In this document: positions 20,170 to 30,971 of the stretch, one piece after another
Layout: each line of letters opens with the position of its first letter
Numbering within the stretch: the stretch's first letter is position 1
NCBI GenBank assembly: GCA_018350325.1
Contig: JAEVLN010000008.1
Span: forward strand, 2,356,001-2,420,000
Direction of reading: 5' to 3'
Origin: Globodera rostochiensis
Lineage: Eukaryota > Nematoda > Chromadorea > Rhabditida > Heteroderidae
Length of the DNA stretch: 64,000 nt
Position numbers and translations under genes: made by a program
Notes under the pieces: model-generated
What the model saw: the letters and a program-made list of their open reading frames with translations, nothing else
The model's database searches: none
Told to the model about the DNA's origin: nothing

Positions 20170-22692
20170 ATGAGCACAGTGCCGAGCTACGAGTCCCCCT
20201 GGGGGAATGCAACACACGTCGGGACAGAATGGTAAATGGAGGGAGGGACAAATGCTTGGGGGCGGGTGCCTTAGGGAGAGCGAAGAGAATTAGCCTAAAA
20301 GTCCAAATCACGCTTAGGCCAACCCTCCCGGCATGCAAGTCAGTTTCACCATTGTGGTCAGCTTCCATTCAAACTTCATCACTCGTTGGTTGCTTTTCTG
20401 CTTCAATTTGTGAATTGTTTCCTTTTTTCAGGCGTTGATCGGGCTTACAACATCCAGTGTGCTTATCAGGTAATTAGCTTTCTCCTTTTTACATTTACTA
20501 ATGGCTATGGCCGGCCATTAGGAACCCGAGAGACTGCTCAGTGCGCAAATTGATGTGAGGTGAGTTTTGAGAAGGAAGCGGACTTAAAGGGATGGTTTTA
20601 ACTGACCAGTTCAGCTCGCCTCCAATCATTCAAATAAGCAACCAAATGGAGGCTCCGCAGTGTGAGTATCGCATTCATGGACAATCCAGTGCTGATCAGG
20701 TGGTGGGGAGGCGGGGGTAATGATCGGGGAAAATGGCAATCCAGTGCTGATCAGGTGATGGGGAGGCGGGGGTAATGATCGGGGAAAATGGCAATCCAGT
20801 GCTGATCAGAATGGTGCGGAGGCGGGGGCGGGGGTAATGATCGGGGGAAATGGCAATCCAGTGCTGATCAGGTGGTGGGGAGGCGGGGGTAATGATCGGG
20901 GAAAATGGCAATCCAGTGCTGATCAGGTGGTGGGGAGGCGGGGGTAATGATCGGGGAAAATGGCAATCCAGTGCTGATCAGGTGGTGGGGAGGCGGGGGT
21001 AATGATCGGGGAAAATGGCAATCCAGTGCTGATCAGGTGGTGGGGAGGCGGGGGTAATGATCGGGGAAAATGGCAATCCAGTGCTGATCAGGTGGTGGGG
21101 AGACGGGGGTAATGATCGGGGAAAATGGAAATCCAGTGCTGATCAGGTGGTGCGGAGGTGGAGGCGGGGGCGGGGGTAATGACCGGGGAAAATGGCAATC
21201 CAGTGCTGATCAGGTGGTGGGGAGACGGGGGTAATGATCGGGGAAAATGGAAATCCAGTGCTGATCAGGTGGTGCGGAGGTGGAGGCGGGGGCGGGGGTA
21301 ATGATCGGGGGAAAATGGAAATCCAGTGCTGATCAGGTGGTGGGGAGACGGGAGTAATGATCGGGGGAAAATGGTAAAGGATGAATTGTGTTAGATTTAT
21401 ACAATCAGAGCCAACTCCTAAAAGTATTTGAAATGATCCAATTGGTGGTGTCTTTGTGCCGTAATCATCTCGATCGTTCGTGCAGGTGCTAAATGTGCGT
21501 GTCGGCGATATGGTCGAGCATGAATGGCTTTGTCATGGACGGGAGATGGACTTCCAGAGTGATTCTTCAAGCGGAGAGCGAATGGCGCAAATGTTTGGGT
21601 TGTTAGTGCACGATTGTTTTGTTGATGATGGGAAGAGTCGTCGGGAGAAAGTGGTGGACAGCAAAGGGTAGGCGGGGCGGGGGAGGGGAGGGGGACTTCA
21701 CAATGCAGCTACAAGAAGCTTTCCAGCTGCTCCAAGGACCCTTTGATCCTGCCGACCCCCAAATACTCTCCCAACTCCCTTCGTGCCAGCATTCTTTCCT
21801 CCGTGGCCAAGTTCCCCGACGGAGACCTCGTCGGCTTTCAGGTCCGCAATTGTCCTCGTAAACTCTTCATCTTCCATAAATCAGTGCTCCATCACAGTGT
21901 GCATGCGCGACTTGGGCAAATGTGACGGGTTCACTGTGAGTGCCAAGAAATTAGTTTGATTCATGCTGCTCGAGAACGGAGTCAGAGTTAGCCTCCATCG
22001 GTCTTTGAGGCTTGACTTTCGTTTTTCAATCTTTAGACTTAATTTCTTAGTCGAAGGAACAGCTTTAAAAACACGCTGAGTCACGCTTCTCACTGCTTCA
22101 TTGTTTTAGCCACCGAATTGCTCTGAAAATGGCCCCTTTGGTTCCAACGTCGGCGAAAATCATTCAATACAAAATCGGACAAAACGTTCCCCAAACGTTG
22201 AAAGAATGGCCAAATCGATGGGTTGGGAGCTGAACTCGCCTTTGGCAAGTTAAAGTGCCCCTTACATTCTGCTGATTTTGCTTTCAGATGACAGTGTTCG
22301 ACTTGGCCGAAGGAGCCGAAGAAGCGACGGGAGACGGACTTTATGCAAAAGAGAAAGGTCTGTGCTTTTGAGTTTCTCTGTTGGTTTATGCCCTTACAAA
22401 TCAGTGTTTTAATTACCCATCTTTTTGGCATAATCCTTCCCTTCTCAATACATTTGCTCCCCGACTTTCAGCTCGTTTCCGTCAGCCGCTGTACGCCGCC
22501 TGGCACAATTTGCCAAAACCATCGGCTGGCCGCATACCGACCGGTCACTCCTTCTCCCAAATGTGCGTGTCCCTCCCCCTGTTCGCCCTGCTCATCTCCG
22601 CCTCCACTTTTCTTGTCACCGTTTCGGCCGGCACTCTCTTCGTCACACTGATCTTCCGCGATTCCCTCTCACCAAACGGAACAAAACATTGA
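20170..22692 (+). pseudogene. Cuticlin-like ZP protein, 5'-truncated copy (A2)
   Basis: The duplicated block runs 19797-22853 and contains exons 4 to 14 of the cuticlin gene (20170 onward: DEHSAELRVPLGECNTRRD, then ZP-C, furin site and anchor), nearly identical to A1. Exons 1-3, coding the signal peptide and the KPFGGRVYVKG part of ZP-N, are absent. The block begins inside intron 3, directly after block B2. No secretion signal remains unless a new first exon is supplied from block B. The exon 8 minisatellite has grown to 12 units here. Confidence 0.8.
20682..21374 (+). repeat. Twelve-copy donor-carrying minisatellite (cuticlin A2)
   Basis: Same unit as at 12402-12745 (aatccagtgctgatcag plus G-rich tail), with 12 exon-end copies instead of 6. 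Variant units (tgcggaggtggaggcgg) occur three times, two of them alternating with plain units near the 3' end. Confidence 0.95.
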
Positions 22693-23114
22693 ACAAATTG
22701 CATTAGTTAAATAAAATCTCTTTCTATCTTTTTGTAATTTAATGGGACCAATTATTTTGTACAATAAATTTGTTGAAGAGTAATCGAAAGTCCGTCCATT
22801 CGATTTAGCCAACCGTTTTGAGCCCATCGGTATAACAAACATTTTGCTTGCTTCAATAGACTGAAGAGCGCATCCCCGTCAATTATTGAGTGAAGAATTT
22901 CGGCGCTGTCCAACGGACGGAGGTGGACAAAAGAATGGCGGGGGGGGGGGGCTGTCCCATTGTCCTCAGCCCCCCCCCCCCCTATTTTATTGGTGGGCGG
23001 GTGCGTGTTCGAGATCGAGTCGAAGGTTCGGATAAGATTTAAGCTTTTCTTAACTTTTGGAAAAATCTCGAGCTCTTTGCCTCCCTTCTAACTTCCCTTT
23101 CCCTTTTGCTTTAA
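22693..23114. other. Cuticlin A2 3' end and spacer before the chitinase, with G and C runs
   Basis: Shares the cuticlin 3' UTR with A1 to about 22853 and with A3 to about 22970. It holds a 12-base G run (22939-22950) and a 12-base C run (22971-22982), 20 bases apart. They could form opposite-strand quadruplexes or a G/C hairpin. In the A3 copy the C run is the exact point where sequence to the right has been lost. Confidence 0.7.
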
Positions 23115-25668
23115 ATGCTTCTGTTCCAAAAATGCCTTCTCTTTCTTTTGCTTCTCCTCTTTTCTGTCCTCATAAACTCCTCCCGGCGTTCTCCCGTTCA
23201 AAATTGTCCGAAAACCCGTCGATACGGGCGAATCCAGTCGCAGAAATGCACGGGAGCAGTGGACCCCAATCTTAAGCCGAGAGTTCGTCTGGAGAAATGG
23301 TTCACACGGGACATTTGGGAGGTGGAGAAAAAACCTTATCCCTATAAAACTTGAACAAAATTTGATCAAATCGATTGGTCGGTCAAATCACATTCCCGTG
23401 ATGGTAATGTCACAATTATGCTCTCCTCTCACAAATCAGAATCTGTTCCCGATCGCCAACCAAGGCTGGGGTGAGCATCCTTGCATGCCCTACTCCTTCG
23501 ACGCTTTCATCATCGCCGCTCGCTATTTCCCCGACTTTGGCGCAATTTCAAATTCCTCAGTCGGTGAGTCCTCTTACACCGGTGATCAGCTTCAACGACG
23601 CGATGTTGCCGCGTTTTTTGCCCATGTTTTGGCGGAAAGTGGCCTGAACAACCTCCGGCTATTCAAGTATTTGTTTGAAGATTCCGCCTTCGTACGGTAG
23701 GGAAGGGCCTTTATTTCAAATTGCGTGAGCCGATAGTCCAACGCGCTTTTGCATTTCTTTTTGCTTAATCGACAGTAATTCCTCCTCCAAACTTTCGCCT
23801 CGCGCCGCTACTGAATGCTTCTACCGGGGCGGCTTTTATCATTTCTTCGAGGGCGGCCCGCGCTCGCCCCTCTTCGCGAAAAGGCGCGATGGCAACGCTT
23901 TCAGAGACGGCGAACGATGTGTTGAGGAGGGCCACTACTGCAAAAGATCGCCCGAATTAGACTTTTGGTGAGCCGAACTGGCGAAAAATGAGCCATTCAT
24001 TAAACGAAAGGTACCCCTGCAAGCAGTTCGAGGACAGCTCGGAGAGTGCCAATTCGAGTGCCTTCGAGGGATGTTACTTTGGACGGGGGCCACTTCAGGC
24101 AAATTTATATTTGGTGGTAAAGAGAACAACAAATGAATTGTTCCGTTTAAGCTTTCTTGGAACTACAATTACGGGCAGGTCAGCTACGCCACGGAACCGG
24201 ACAGTTTGGCGCCGTTTTTTCGGCACTGTGCCGTGGTACTGCTAAAATGGGTAGAAACAGAAGATTTCAAGCCATCTTGCCTTTAAAGGGTAACATGCAC
24301 TTATATTGGTTCATTATGGGGGGGGGGGGCTCAGGTAAGGAACTATGGCAATTGGCTATTAAAATCCAGAAAAAACTTAATAAGGGCAAAAAGGTAGGAG
24401 CAACTTATTTTTGGCTTCTAGCAACTCACAATATAAAAATTTTTAAGAGCCAAATGTCCAAATTACCGGGGCGCCATTGGTCGCCCGGCTCCAAAAAACC
24501 GCCAAACTGTCCCAACCCCAGAAAAAAGCACATGAACGACGAAAAACGCATTTTTCATCGGCATTTCAAAAACATTTGTTTGTATGAGTTCGTGTAAACA
24601 TTCAGTTCCGGCATTTTCTTCGCACGGAAGGCATTGACGTGGACCTTCTGCAGGAGCCTAACCAACTACTGAACCGGCTTGACCCTCCGTTGGCAATGCT
24701 TTCCGCACTTTGGTCCGCTCAATAATCTTTCCAAATGCAATCATTTCTCAAAAGCAGGTTCTACAACACTCCACAGCCACCAAAACCATCGATGCACGAG
24801 GTAATAATAACAGTTGATTATCATTATACAAAAAACTGAATTCTTTCTCTAAGATTATGACCGGCGAGTGGAACCCCAGCAAGCGAAATCGGGCGGCCGG
24901 ATACCGAGGATCCGTATTCGGGCAATGATAATTTAATGTGTTATAAAAAAGAATCCGAGATATTTTTCCCAAAACAAATAATTTCGTCAAACTTTTGTTG
25001 TTAAGTCCGACCAGTTTGGTGATAAACAATGAATGCACGGGAGAGGACAAAAACCCGGACAGTTTTTTCCCGGGCCTTGGAGGGGAAAATCGGCGAATAA
25101 AAGTGAGAGGAGAGAGCATGAAGGCTTTAATTTGTAATTTTTGAGGCCTTCAAATGGTTCTGCGATAAATTGGGTGTGTCTGCAGGGCCGGAAGAAACAT
25201 TGAGTTGTAAAGGTGGGGAAATGGGGACAGCTGGAGGACATAATGCCACAAATGAAGGAATGCCCGAAGGGTTCGGACTCGGCAAACGCCTCCTCAGCTG
25301 GCAGCCCGACTGGGCGAACATGTGGAAACGAAAACCGTGCGGTAACCAAATCAAACCGTCATATAAAACCTAAAAGAAACAAAGACACTAAACAAACAAA
25401 ATTAAAATTATTCCACAATATTGAATTGTTTAAGTCCCCAATTTAAATACCGACAGATTGCATGCCTGCTTCTTTTGCCGGTGTTCTTCCGTATTTTGAC
25501 GTGAAGCATCACCCGAGCAGACAGTGGGCTAAGGAGAACGAGCGAAATCGACTCCGATGCGTTTACTCTCTTTACAAGAAGCCGGAACTCTTCAGGATGA
25601 ACGTGGACAACTCGCCATGTCTTGCGTACTCAGTTAAAATCAAACTGACAAGATTTGGGACTGATTAA
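23115..25668 (+). CDS. GH19 (class I type) chitinase-like protein, near-complete copy (D2)
   Basis: Secreted glycoside hydrolase family 19 protein; the family cleaves chitin with two glutamates. The signal peptide (MLLFQKCLLFLLLLLFSVLI) starts at 23115. Later exons give WFTRDIWE, LFPIANQGWGEHPCMPYSF, AARYFPDFGA, RRDVAAFFAHVLAESG (first catalytic Glu region), CFYRGGFYHFFEGG, CYFGRGPLQ, SWNYNYGQ, FRHFLRTEGIDVDLL, RLDPPLAMLSALWRFYN, PQPPKPSMHE, GSVFGPTSLVINNEC, KWFCDKLGVSAGPE, LSWQPDWANMW and GVLPYFDVKHHP. A GC donor (gcaatg, about 24916) is needed before PTSLVINNEC. One junction does not fit: the exon ending PLQ (24099) and the exon starting at 24152 are out of phase by one base, as if one base were lost before SWNYNYG. 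The copy may therefore be inactive, or this may be a base-call error. Confidence 0.75.
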
Positions 25669-25850
25669 ATATTCCAAGTTAACAACAAAGAGTACCATCG
25701 AAGACGGCCTCTGGTCTTTTATTTTGTTAAGAACTCGATCAAAATTGATGACCTTTTTGTTAATATGTCAATATTTCTTTAATTTAGTTTAATTTTTAAA
25801 ATTTATCTCCATCTTTATTTGACAAAAAATAAAAACAAAAATGCATATCA

Positions 25851-25932
25851 AATGAACTTCTTAACCAGTGCTGACACTTTGGATGCGTGTAACTCTTTGC
25901 GATAGCGCATAAAATAGGCGGGGACTGGTGCC
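25851..25932 (-). pseudogene. Fragment of the last exon of MRPL14
   Basis: Minus-strand match to the last 27 codons of the complete gene at 34211-34884 (PVPAYFMRYRKELHASKVSA to KKFI and stop). Identity ends abruptly at 25932, where CT-rich repeated sequence starts. The same 3'-to-3' arrangement of chitinase and MRPL14 occurs at 34.0-34.9 kb, which shows the two loci are paralogous. Confidence 0.85.
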
Positions 25933-27865
25933 CCCGCCCCTAATAGTTAGGCCAAATTCGAACTTTATTCTCTTAATATGCATTTTTGTGGCAGCTAACG
26001 TCGTTAGCCGACCTCTCCCTTTTGCTCTCTCTTTTCCCGAATGACCACAGCTATTCACGTCCTTCGATTTTCTCTCTTTTTATCTTTTCCCGGTCATCCT
26101 CCTTCTTCCCTCTCTCTCTCTCTCTCTTTTCCATTCCCTTTTCTTCTCTTTTTTGTCTTCAAAAATTTGTGGGGAGCGCAAGAAGAGAAAAGAGTGGGGG
26201 GCTGTGACTGTGATGAAGAACGCCCCGGGGGGGGGGGGGGGAGGTCGGCTGGCACGAGGAGTCGCCGACTCGATCAGAGACAGTCTCTTTTGAACGATGC
26301 GGGGAAGGGGAAGAAGGGGAATTGATTACGGGCAAGAGGTGGGGGGGGAGGGGGGAAAGTAACTTTTGAACACTTTGAAATGGAATGGACGACGGACTGA
26401 TGGATGAGAAAGAAAGAGACAATGCGATAAATGCACAAAAACCGGAAAAATTTGGCCAAAGAATTGAAATGCTGCGACGAATTTTTTTTTAATTTCATTT
26501 TCTGTTTTGTGGAGTTTTTAATCCAATCTTTTATGCATAAATAGTGAACAAAACATATTTTCTGCTGTTTCTCGCCCTTTCACATTCAATTTCCGCCTTT
26601 TTCGCGGTCTATGTTTGTTTTTGTTGCCGTTGAGCGTCGCGCGATCGCCACAATTCCGCCGTGCTCCCACCCTCACTGCTGTCAGCCGGCGATCTCGCCC
26701 CGTCCTCTTCATCCGCTCTGCGATGGAAGGACATAGGCGAGTGACCAGTCTTCCCGTACCCCCGAAAAAGATCCTTCCCACCCAACCTTAGCCCAGATTG
26801 CCTCTTCATCCCATTCCATATCCCTCCTGCTGTTCATCACCAGCAGCAGCATCAGAATCCTTTCCCCCAAACTCTCGCGAAAATTGTTTTGTTTTCTCCC
26901 ATTTTCCCCAATCTCCACTATATTCATGCCACTAATGGACGCGGACGACGAGAGATTAGGCGGGGGGGGGGCTGAGGGCGTGCTCCCTCAGGGGCGGGAA
27001 AAACCAAGAAAGGCCATCGGCTGTCCGGCTTTTATTTTGTTTGTTGTGCTCTTTTAAACAACGCTCTTAAGAGGACGTGCCGCTACTTTTACGGCATTTG
27101 CCCGTTTCGTTCTTTGCCTTTTCTCGGAACGTTTCTCGCCTCCATTTAAGCAAAACTTTCATACAAATTTGTTTTTCAACAAAAAACAGTTTTTCTTCTA
27201 TTTTTTATTAATTTTTAATTTAATTCGGGCACTGCAATAAACGAACTTTCGAATTAAAGAATTGCCGTTTTAGATTACTTTATTTAGCTTTGTGGCAGCG
27301 CCATTTCCGCTCGACAAATGGTCGTTGTCCATCCCCTCCCGCAACAAATTCAGAACGTCCTGCCACATCGGCATGTCATTGCCCAGCCACCGCCGCCATA
27401 GAGGAGTGGGTCCGATTGTCCGCCGTCCTCTTCCGCTTCATCGTCCGCCTCTCATTCGCCTGAACACCAGCATGTGGCCATGGCCATAGCAAGTATTCAT
27501 GTCCAACCAAAATTGTAACAGAATCCAAATTATAGATCAACAATATAAACCGTTCAGACCATAAACTAATTTCGATTTTTCTAATTCAAAAATTTGTCAG
27601 CTCTTTGTAAGAAACGCACTTAACAAATTCATCAGGAGGTTCAGGAGAGCTGTTCCTCGACTTTTGGAAGACGACGGTGGGTGGAAGAAATGGCCTGACA
27701 GTTGACGAGGAAGACGATGATGACCTTTCTGAAGTCGGCGGAACAGAAGGGGAAGTCGGCCATTTTTGAAGACGACGAATTGGTGGACGTCGAAGAGGAT
27801 GACGCTGCAGAAGTGAATGGGGGAGTGGCGGAAGAAATGTTTCGAAGGAAGAGGCAGAGCCGGAG
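25933..27865. other. Intergenic, repeat and low-complexity rich; possible minus-strand terminal exon
   Basis: 25938-26130 repeats 14508-14695. G runs lie at 26226-26240, 26341-26353 and 26961-26969. On the minus strand, 27425-27285 reads GPTPLWRRWLGNDMPMWQDV, LNLLREGM and a stop. It looks like a conserved terminal exon, but I cannot link it to a family or to upstream exons. From 27650 to 27860 acid-rich frames on the plus strand (DEEDDDDLSEVGG) may be decayed 5' exons of the zinc-finger gene. Confidence 0.45.
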
Positions 27866-28810
27866 ATGAGCCCTGGGGGGATGTGCAAAACGACGACACC
27901 GGAGGGCGACGTGATGCCGAAGAAAGAAAAGGTGGTGGTAGAGAAGCGGCACAAATGCGACGTGTGCAGAAAGGCATTTCCCTACTTTTCCATCCTCGAG
28001 TCTCACAAACGGTGCCACACAGGTCGCGGAACAAAGTCGAACAACTTGCTTGTTTACATCAGAATGCCAGTTCAAAAATTTGGCATTTTGAATTGAAAAC
28101 TCAAAATAAAATTGAAAATTGTCTAAGTTTAATTTAAAATAAATTTGTTTTTTAGCCCTTTTTGTGTCATTTCTGCGACAAACGCTTCGCTCAGAAAGCC
28201 ACGTTTCATGTGCACGAACGGACACACACCGGAGAAAGGCCGTAAGTGTTGGGAAGAGTCAAATATTTTCGGCTTATTTTGGGTCATAAATCCCTCGCAA
28301 CTGCAAATGCCCGGACTGTGACAAGGATTAGTCCTCCCATGCGGCACTGTACACGAACAAAAACACGCAAGGGGCGAAGGTGTTCCAGTGTCAGCATTGT
28401 CCGAAGACGTTCACGCACCTGAAGCTGCTCGTCAAGCAGTTGCACGAGCAGAACGAACACAAGCAGTGCTGCCGCTTCTGCAGCAAGTCGTTCGCCTACG
28501 CGGGCAGTCTGCAGGCAAGTGGACTCTGATCGACAAATTGCATTAGGCACTCATTCACTCCATTCAAAGTGATGATCGTCTCCGGTCGGTGTTTGGACAA
28601 TGTTGGGCTTTGAATCACACTAATACACTCACTCTGATCAGGCGCTGGGACTAATCGCTGATCGCGGACTGAAACTGTGCCAAGCATTTTTGGCATTTTA
28701 TAAGCAATAATTGAACCACCATCTTTTCCTCAGGTCCTTACGAACTAGCGGCGAGCGGCCATACCAGTGCACGTTTTGTCCGAAAGCGTTTGAACAACAT
28801 TCGGCACATG
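27866..28810 (+). pseudogene. C2H2 zinc-finger gene with several lesions
   Basis: Finger-like segments are KCDVCRKAFPYFSILESHKR, FCDKRFAQKATFHVHERTH followed by TGERP, CPDCDKD, FQCQHCPKTFTHLKLLV, CCRFCSKSFAYAGSLQ and YQCTFCPKAFEQHSAHA. The lesions are: an in-frame TAG right after CPDCDKD (28328-28330); the zinc-binding histidines of that finger read N and Q (TNKNTQ); no AG acceptor lies just before the CPDCDKD exon; and the last exon (after 28735) needs a frame change before RTSGERPYQC. One junction uses a GC donor (caggcaagt, 28512-28520). In a functional family member this would be a nuclear DNA-binding protein. Several independent sequencing errors could mimic this, but decay is simpler. 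Confidence 0.7.
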
Positions 28811-30394
28811 CCCTGGGGGGGGGCAACTCAGTCAGGCAAAAGAACCAAATAAATTATTCTAAATTACACAGATGATGACCATCGCCAACAACACATTGTG
28901 CCAATCTCAACGGGCCAACAGCAACTGCTGCAACGCCAAAAATTTTTTTAAAAATTCAAGTGCAACTGCTCTAACCAGTCATTCAATGATGGTTAGGGGG
29001 CCACTGTAAAGTTGAAAAAAAAAATATGAATATATAAATTGTTTTAATCTACATACAAAATTTGCAAACAAAAAAATATTTAAATTCAAGTGGTGCAACT
29101 GCCCAAACCAGTCATTCATTGATGGCGAGGGGGCCACTGTAAAATTTGAAAAAAAATTAATGTAAAAATTTGTTTTAATCTACAAAACATGATAATAAAA
29201 TTTTCACCAAACGATGTGAAGTATTATTTTATAAATTTATTTATGCAGATGAGTTGGCCTCCCCTGGTTATGATGATCATCATGTGCTTCTAAAATCTTA
29301 AGTATAATTATAGAAACCTGCATTTTGTTAAAACAATTCCTCGGAAATGTTATTTTACCGGACTACGATTTAACATTCCATCAAAGCAAATAAAATAAAC
29401 ATATTAATCATTAAAAAGAAATATTTCATTTTTAGTTAAAACTATGCTTAAAGCAATTAAATACAAAATTAAATGATGAACCAAAGCTAATACAATCTTT
29501 TGATCAAAGTTATTAAAATTATACCTATTTGGCACTGGACGACCGCTTTTTATAATGAACGAACGCGGGAGCTGGTGGACTAGGAATATTAAAAACTAAA
29601 AGCACATCACAAATTATATATTTTACAAACACAGAAAATATAACTAAAAACTAAAGTTTTAAAAAAATTCCATCAAAGCAAGTAAAATAAAATAATTAAA
29701 ATATGCTTAAAGCAATTAAATACAAAATTAAATGATAAACCAAAGCTAATAAATCTGATTCAACCAATCGCTATATATAAATTCCCAGTAAATATATCAA
29801 AAATAATTTAAAGGCACTAGCCAATTATATAAAATACGCCTATTTTATGATTGTCTATTTTAAATTTATGTAATGATAAACAATTGTTCAAACTTTAAAC
29901 ATAAACAATTGTTAATGAGCGAACACAGGAACGGCTGGCAATTTGCCACAACATCAACAAGGATGGCACGCGCTCCAATGAGGGCAGATGCCGAGATGGT
30001 GCGACAATAGACAGAATGGGTGACATATTAAGTGAAAACTTTTAAAGAATAAATTAAATAAATAAACAAATTATTAACAAAATTAAATAATATAAAAGGT
30101 CATTTAAAAATAACACAAGTAAAATTATCCATAGAATTTTTATAATTAAAGCAAATACGAGCGGAAAAAACTAAAAGCCAGAAAAGTAAAACCCAAAATT
30201 ACTATTCAGCAAAAACAAATTCTATTTAAGCTATATAAATTTACAAATTAATATAAACAACTAGCATAGTTTGTAATAACAAATGCCTAATAACAGACAC
30301 AAATTGATAACTGTTTGGCATCTTTTTAATAGTATTTTAGTTTTAGAATTTTTTTAGATAAACCTTTTTGATTTAAGTCTATTTTTTATTGGAA
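28811..30394. other. AT-rich non-coding region with short dispersed repeats
   Basis: No coding signal on either strand. A unit of about 55 bases (ccagtcattcaatgatgg ... gggggccactgtaaa) occurs at about 28950-29012 and again at 29092-29143. Phrases such as aagcaattaaatacaaaat, taaatgat and aaccaaagctaat recur at 29452-29490 and 29708-29748, and gaacgaacgcggga resembles gagcgaacacagga (29560 and 29915). It looks like old, decayed repeats. Confidence 0.6.
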
Positions 30395-30932
30395 GGGGAG
30401 GGGGGAGCTTGGCATAAGGGGAGGAAGGGGAGGGAGGAGGTTGGCATAGAGGGGGGGGGGGAGGGGAAGGGGAGGGGGGGCTTGGCATAAGGGGAGGAAG
30501 GGGAGGGAGGAGGTTGGCATAGAGGGGGGGGAAGGGAAGGGGAGGGGGGAGCTTGGCATAAGGGGAGGAAGGGGAAGGAGGAGGTTGGCATAGGGGGGGG
30601 GGGAAGGGGAAGGGGAGGGGGGAGCTTGGCATAAGGGGAGGAAGGGGAGGGAGAGGTTGGCATAGAGGGGGGGGAAGGGGAAGGGGAGGGGGGAGCTTGG
30701 CATAAGGGGAGAAGGGGAGGGAGGAGGTTGGCATAGAGGGGGGGGGGGAAGGGGAAGGGGAGGGGGGAGCTGGCATAAGGGGAGGAAGGGGAGGGAGGAG
30801 GTTTGCATAGGGGGGGGGAAGGGGAGGGAGGGAGCTTGGAATAGGGGGGAGGGGAGGGGGGAGCATGGCATAAGGCGGGAGGAGAGGGAGGAGGTTGGCA
30901 TAGAGGGGGGGGGGAAGGGGAAGGGGAGGGGG
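30395..30932 (+). repeat. G-rich satellite (ggcata-spaced), strong quadruplex potential
   Basis: About eight repeats alternate between gcttggcataaggggagga and ggttggcatagagggggg, separated by aggggaaggggagggg-type runs. The plus strand is almost pure purine apart from ttggcat. The array ends at gggggaatcagtgcc, where the cuticlin A3 block starts. Both sequences share a short aggggagg-like stretch (compare ccaaggggaggag), which could have guided the join. Long proline/leucine/serine frames on the minus strand are by-products of the repeat. Confidence 0.95.
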
Positions 30933-30971
30933 GAATCAGTGCCAAGGGGAGGAGACAACGGAGGTTGGCAG

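Noticed and set aside
20682..21374. CRISPR-like array (regular ~55-base units)
   Set aside because: The whole unit is repeated without unique spacers, it lies inside an intron of a eukaryotic gene, and no Cas genes exist here.
24290..24597. Open frame with a glycine run inside the chitinase gene
   Set aside because: It lies in the intron between the NYNYGQ and FRHFLRTEG exons, contains a G run and shows no homology.
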